Source of the DNA: Algoriphagus sp.
GTDB taxonomy: Bacteria; Bacteroidota; Bacteroidia; Cytophagales; Cyclobacteriaceae
Direction: 5' to 3'
Assembly: GCA_023255285.1 (NCBI GenBank)
Contig: JALRIY010000088.1
Coordinates: 1-9,185 of the forward strand
DNA: 9,185 nt
How positions within the stretch are numbered: the stretch's first letter is position 1; every line of letters begins with the position of its first letter. The position numbers were made by a program, and so were the translations under genes. The notes beneath the pieces are model-generated. The model worked only from the letters and a program-made list of their open reading frames with translations, did no database searches and was not told the DNA's origin. Of this stretch, positions 7,433 through 9,185 are shown one piece after another.

Positions 7433-7452
7433 AAGCGGGACTATACCTGCTT
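7433..7452 (+). promoter_or_regulatory. Short hairpin in the ssb leader
   Basis: AAGCGGG (7433-7439) can pair with CCTGCTT (7446-7452) in RNA, using one G-U pair, around a 6-base loop ACTATA. It starts directly after the T9 tract and ends 19 bases before the ssb ATG. It contains most of the G/C pairs in this A/T-rich leader. If transcribed it would sit close to the ribosome-loading region of ssb; a regulatory role is inference only. Confidence 0.3.
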
Positions 7453-7471
7453 CACCTAAACTTTTATTTCA

Positions 7472-7819
7472 ATGAATGCATTAAAAAACAAAGTTCAGCT
7501 CATTGGGCACCTCGGTAGCAAGCTTGACCTAAAAAGCTTGGAATCTGGTAAATCTGTAGGAAACGTCAGCATTGCCACCTCAGAAATTTACAAAAATCAA
7601 AAAGGGGAACGTGTGGAGGAAACCATTTGGCACAATCTGGTAGTCTGGGAAAAAACTGCAGAGAATCTGGCGAAATTCACGGACAAAGGCTCGGAAATTG
7701 CTATAGAAGGCAAATTGACTAACCGAAGCTATACCGACAAAAATGGGGAAAAGAAAGTAATCACCGAGATCGTTGTCAATGAGTTTCTACTACTAGATAA
7801 AAAACCTAAAGAAAAATAA
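7472..7819 (+). CDS. ssb: Short single-stranded DNA-binding protein without acidic tail
   Basis: A 115-residue protein consisting of one OB fold that binds single-stranded DNA in replication, repair or recombination. Recognisable elements are NKVQLIGHLG at the first strand, the GNVSIATSE strand, TIWHNLVVW (W53 and W59 align with the DNA-stacking W54 and F60 of E. coli SSB), the AENLAKF helix, GSEIAIEGKLTNRSYTDKNG and the last strand TEIVVNEFLLL. It ends in DKKPKEK, which is basic. The flexible linker and acidic D-D-D-I-P-F type tip, through which housekeeping SSBs recruit partner proteins, are absent, and the reading frame closes cleanly without sign of frameshift. It resembles short accessory SSBs such as Bacillus SsbB in layout, so a second full-length SSB is probably encoded elsewhere. 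ATG at 7472 is the natural start, and the gene appears to stand alone behind a structured leader. Confidence 0.93.
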   Translation: MNALKNKVQLIGHLGSKLDLKSLESGKSVGNVSIATSEIYKNQKGERVEETIWHNLVVWEKTAENLAKFTDKGSEIAIEGKLTNRSYTDKNGEKKVITEIVVNEFLLLDKKPKEK

Positions 7820-7900
7820 GAATAGCGATTACTGAAAAGAACGTAAAAAAGGTAATATCTACTGAAAATTAGCCCAAAATATTTTTCTTTATTTAAAGAA

Positions 7901-7935
7901 GGTATAGAAAGCAATTTCCTACAAAGGGCTATACC
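7901..7935. repeat. 7-bp inverted repeat downstream of ssb
   Basis: GGTATAG at 7901-7907 is the exact complement of CTATACC at 7929-7935, with a 21-base loop. Its right arm shares bases 7933-7935 with the left arm of the much longer inverted repeat next to it, so both hairpins cannot form fully at once. It may be incidental. Confidence 0.25.
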
Positions 7936-7974
7936 AATTCAAAGTAAATAAAATTGGATTTACTTTGAATTGGT
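7933..7974. terminator. Perfect 17-bp inverted repeat between convergent genes
   Basis: Bases 7933-7949 (ACCAATTCAAAGTAAAT) pair perfectly with 7958-7974 around an 8-base loop AAAATTGG. It lies 113 bases after the ssb stop and covers the stop codon and last four codons of the minus-strand hydrolase gene. The position between convergent genes suggests a two-way terminator or transcript-end stabiliser. Neither strand shows a T run directly after the stem, so it is not a textbook intrinsic terminator. The inverted repeat itself is certain; its role is inferred. Confidence 0.6.
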
Positions 7975-9066
7975 TAGTCCAAGGATCTCTTTCCATTCGG
8001 AAGCAGCTTTTTTCTCAGGATAGTCTAGCCCTAAAAGACCAAAGATGGTTCGAGGAAGCATAGCCGAATACCACTGCCCCTCCACTTCTATCTCCCCTAA
8101 AGGAGGTGTATCTGGGCCGATTGCTATCAGCCAAACCTGACCTGCTCCAGGGACATCAGCACCGTGACTTTTCCAGCTTGTTTTAGTAGTTCCACGCCCA
8201 TGATCCACGGTAATAAGCATTGTGGTCTTGTTTTGATAATAGGGGTCGGACTGAATGGTTTCCCAGATTTCCTTCAAGTACGCATCAGTTTGTCTGGCTG
8301 ATTTTAAATATTCATCGTACTTACCATCATGTGCCCAATCGTCTGTTTCACCATAGGCTAAGTAAAGGATACTGGGCTTTTGGTATCGTAAGGCTTCCAT
8401 GGCATAATGATGTGTAAATGCATCCAAGCGAACAGACTCCCAAGGTCCACGAATCTCTTCTTGAAGGCGATTGAGAAGTTTTTCTTTTTCGGAAAGAAAA
8501 GTTCCTTCTGCAGGAATAAATCCTGCATTGACTGGGATGCCACTTCGTGATTCATTGATGATAAAAGGAAATACATCCCAACCCCCAAAAGCCATAACCT
8601 TATTTCGGTAGGCAGGCATCTCGTTCAAGTACTCTAGAAAAGTCATGTTGGGATTAGGCACTTTGTCATTGGACCGAATTCGGATATCATCAGCAATGCC
8701 CGAGAGCAACTCGTTGTAGCCCGGATAAGAAAACCAAAGTTTGTTTTGAGTATCTACTTTAGCTCCAAATGATCTATTCCCATACACCTGACCTTGCTGG
8801 GCAAGGGTACCCCATACAAAAGGAAAAAGCTTTTCCCTTCGAACATTAGGGTCAGCATGCCAGAACTCATCTAGCAAGGACCCCGAGGAGGCCACCATAC
8901 CCGTATCATCAACTAGCAAGGAGTCTGCTCCTCGAAAAAGCTCCTGCCAACGAAGTCCATCTAAGGTGACCAAAACTACATGCTCTGTCTTAGTTGTTTT
9001 CGATTGTGCAAAAAGGTCTTGAGAAAAGAGAAGGAGGGCTATAGCGAGTAATTTGAAGGAGTTCAT
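7960..9066 (-). CDS. Exported alkaline-phosphatase-superfamily phosphohydrolase
   Basis: The 368-residue protein has a signal peptide (MNSFKLLAIALLLFS, likely cleavage after A20 in LFA|QS), so it should act in the periplasm. Metal-site motifs of the superfamily are in order: D36 in VTLDGLRW, candidate nucleophile S113 in FSYPGYNELLSG, D242 or D243 and H246 in GETDDWAHDG, D288-H289 in TVDHGRG and H301 in SHGADVPG. This two-metal pattern is closest to phosphodiesterases/nucleotide pyrophosphatases and phosphoglyceromutase-like members; the substrate is unknown. The start is taken at the ATG ending at 9066. A TTG nine bases upstream (9075) would add three residues before the positively charged signal-peptide start and is less likely. 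It is convergent to ssb, and its last codons lie within the 17-bp inverted repeat. No cotranscribed neighbour is visible, and nothing hints at pseudogenisation. Confidence 0.88.
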   Translation of the reverse strand: MNSFKLLAIALLLFSQDLFAQSKTTKTEHVVLVTLDGLRWQELFRGADSLLVDDTGMVASSGSLLDEFWHADPNVRREKLFPFVWGTLAQQGQVYGNRSFGAKVDTQNKLWFSYPGYNELLSGIADDIRIRSNDKVPNPNMTFLEYLNEMPAYRNKVMAFGGWDVFPFIINESRSGIPVNAGFIPAEGTFLSEKEKLLNRLQEEIRGPWESVRLDAFTHHYAMEALRYQKPSILYLAYGETDDWAHDGKYDEYLKSARQTDAYLKEIWETIQSDPYYQNKTTMLITVDHGRGTTKTSWKSHGADVPGAGQVWLIAIGPDTPPLGEIEVEGQWYSAMLPRTIFGLLGLDYPEKKAASEWKEILGLTNSK

Positions 9067-9185
9067 CGTCGACAATTAGTAGGTTGGTAAAACAGAAAAG
9101 AAAGTTGAAATTGAAATAGAGGATTTTCTATGCATCTGAAGCAGTTTTTGTTAGTATGAAAACTAGCTTGGTCTCTAATTAATTG

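Noticed and set aside
9067..9075. TTG at 9075 as the start of the minus-strand hydrolase
   Set aside because: An ATG three codons later (ending at 9066) gives a more typical signal peptide with lysine near the N-terminus, and nothing supports the extra three residues.
9158..9165. TAGTTTTC on the minus strand as a -7 promoter element for the hydrolase
   Set aside because: It matches TAnnTTTG at all but the last base and has no TTG at the -33 distance; too weak to call.
9157..9183. Possible start of a plus-strand gene at the right edge (ATG at 9157)
   Set aside because: The frame closes with TAA after eight codons, so there is no evidence for a coding region.

Overview
The window (about 42-44% G+C by eye) looks like ordinary chromosomal DNA of a member of the Bacteroidota, most likely of the Cytophagales type. 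This is inferred from the gene order of the aromatic amino acid cluster, the near absence of Shine-Dalgarno sequences before the starts, and the protein sequences themselves. No RNA gene, insertion sequence, phage gene or CRISPR array is visible.

Positions 2-4869 hold one compact plus-strand operon for aromatic amino acid synthesis: aroB (5' end outside the window), aroA, a prephenate dehydratase (pheA), a class I/II aminotransferase and tyrA. Junctions are an 18-base gap, two ATGA overlaps and a one-base gap, so the five genes are almost certainly cotranscribed. AroB makes dehydroquinate and AroA makes EPSP, the precursor of chorismate. PheA and TyrA turn prephenate into phenylpyruvate and 4-hydroxyphenylpyruvate, and the aminotransferase probably adds the amino group. 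DAHP synthase, dehydroquinase, shikimate dehydrogenase and kinase, chorismate synthase and chorismate mutase are not here; a DAHP synthase/chorismate mutase gene just upstream is a reasonable guess.

Positions 4870-7298 hold two plus-strand genes: a secreted six-bladed Kelch beta-propeller protein and a 12-helix APC-family amino acid permease that starts with GTG. Between them and the operon is a 101-base gap with a weak hairpin and a match to the Bacteroidota -7 promoter element.

Positions 7299-9185 hold a short single-stranded DNA-binding protein without the usual acidic tail, preceded by a structured leader (hairpin, T9 tract, second hairpin). Convergent to it on the minus strand is an exported alkaline-phosphatase-superfamily hydrolase. 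A perfect 17-bp inverted repeat lies between the two and covers the end of the hydrolase gene. The remaining intergenic stretches are all under 180 bases. I see no clearly new biological system. The points most worth checking are active-site or regulatory substitutions in the aminotransferase, PheA and AroA, the tail-less SSB and its leader, and the long inverted repeat.
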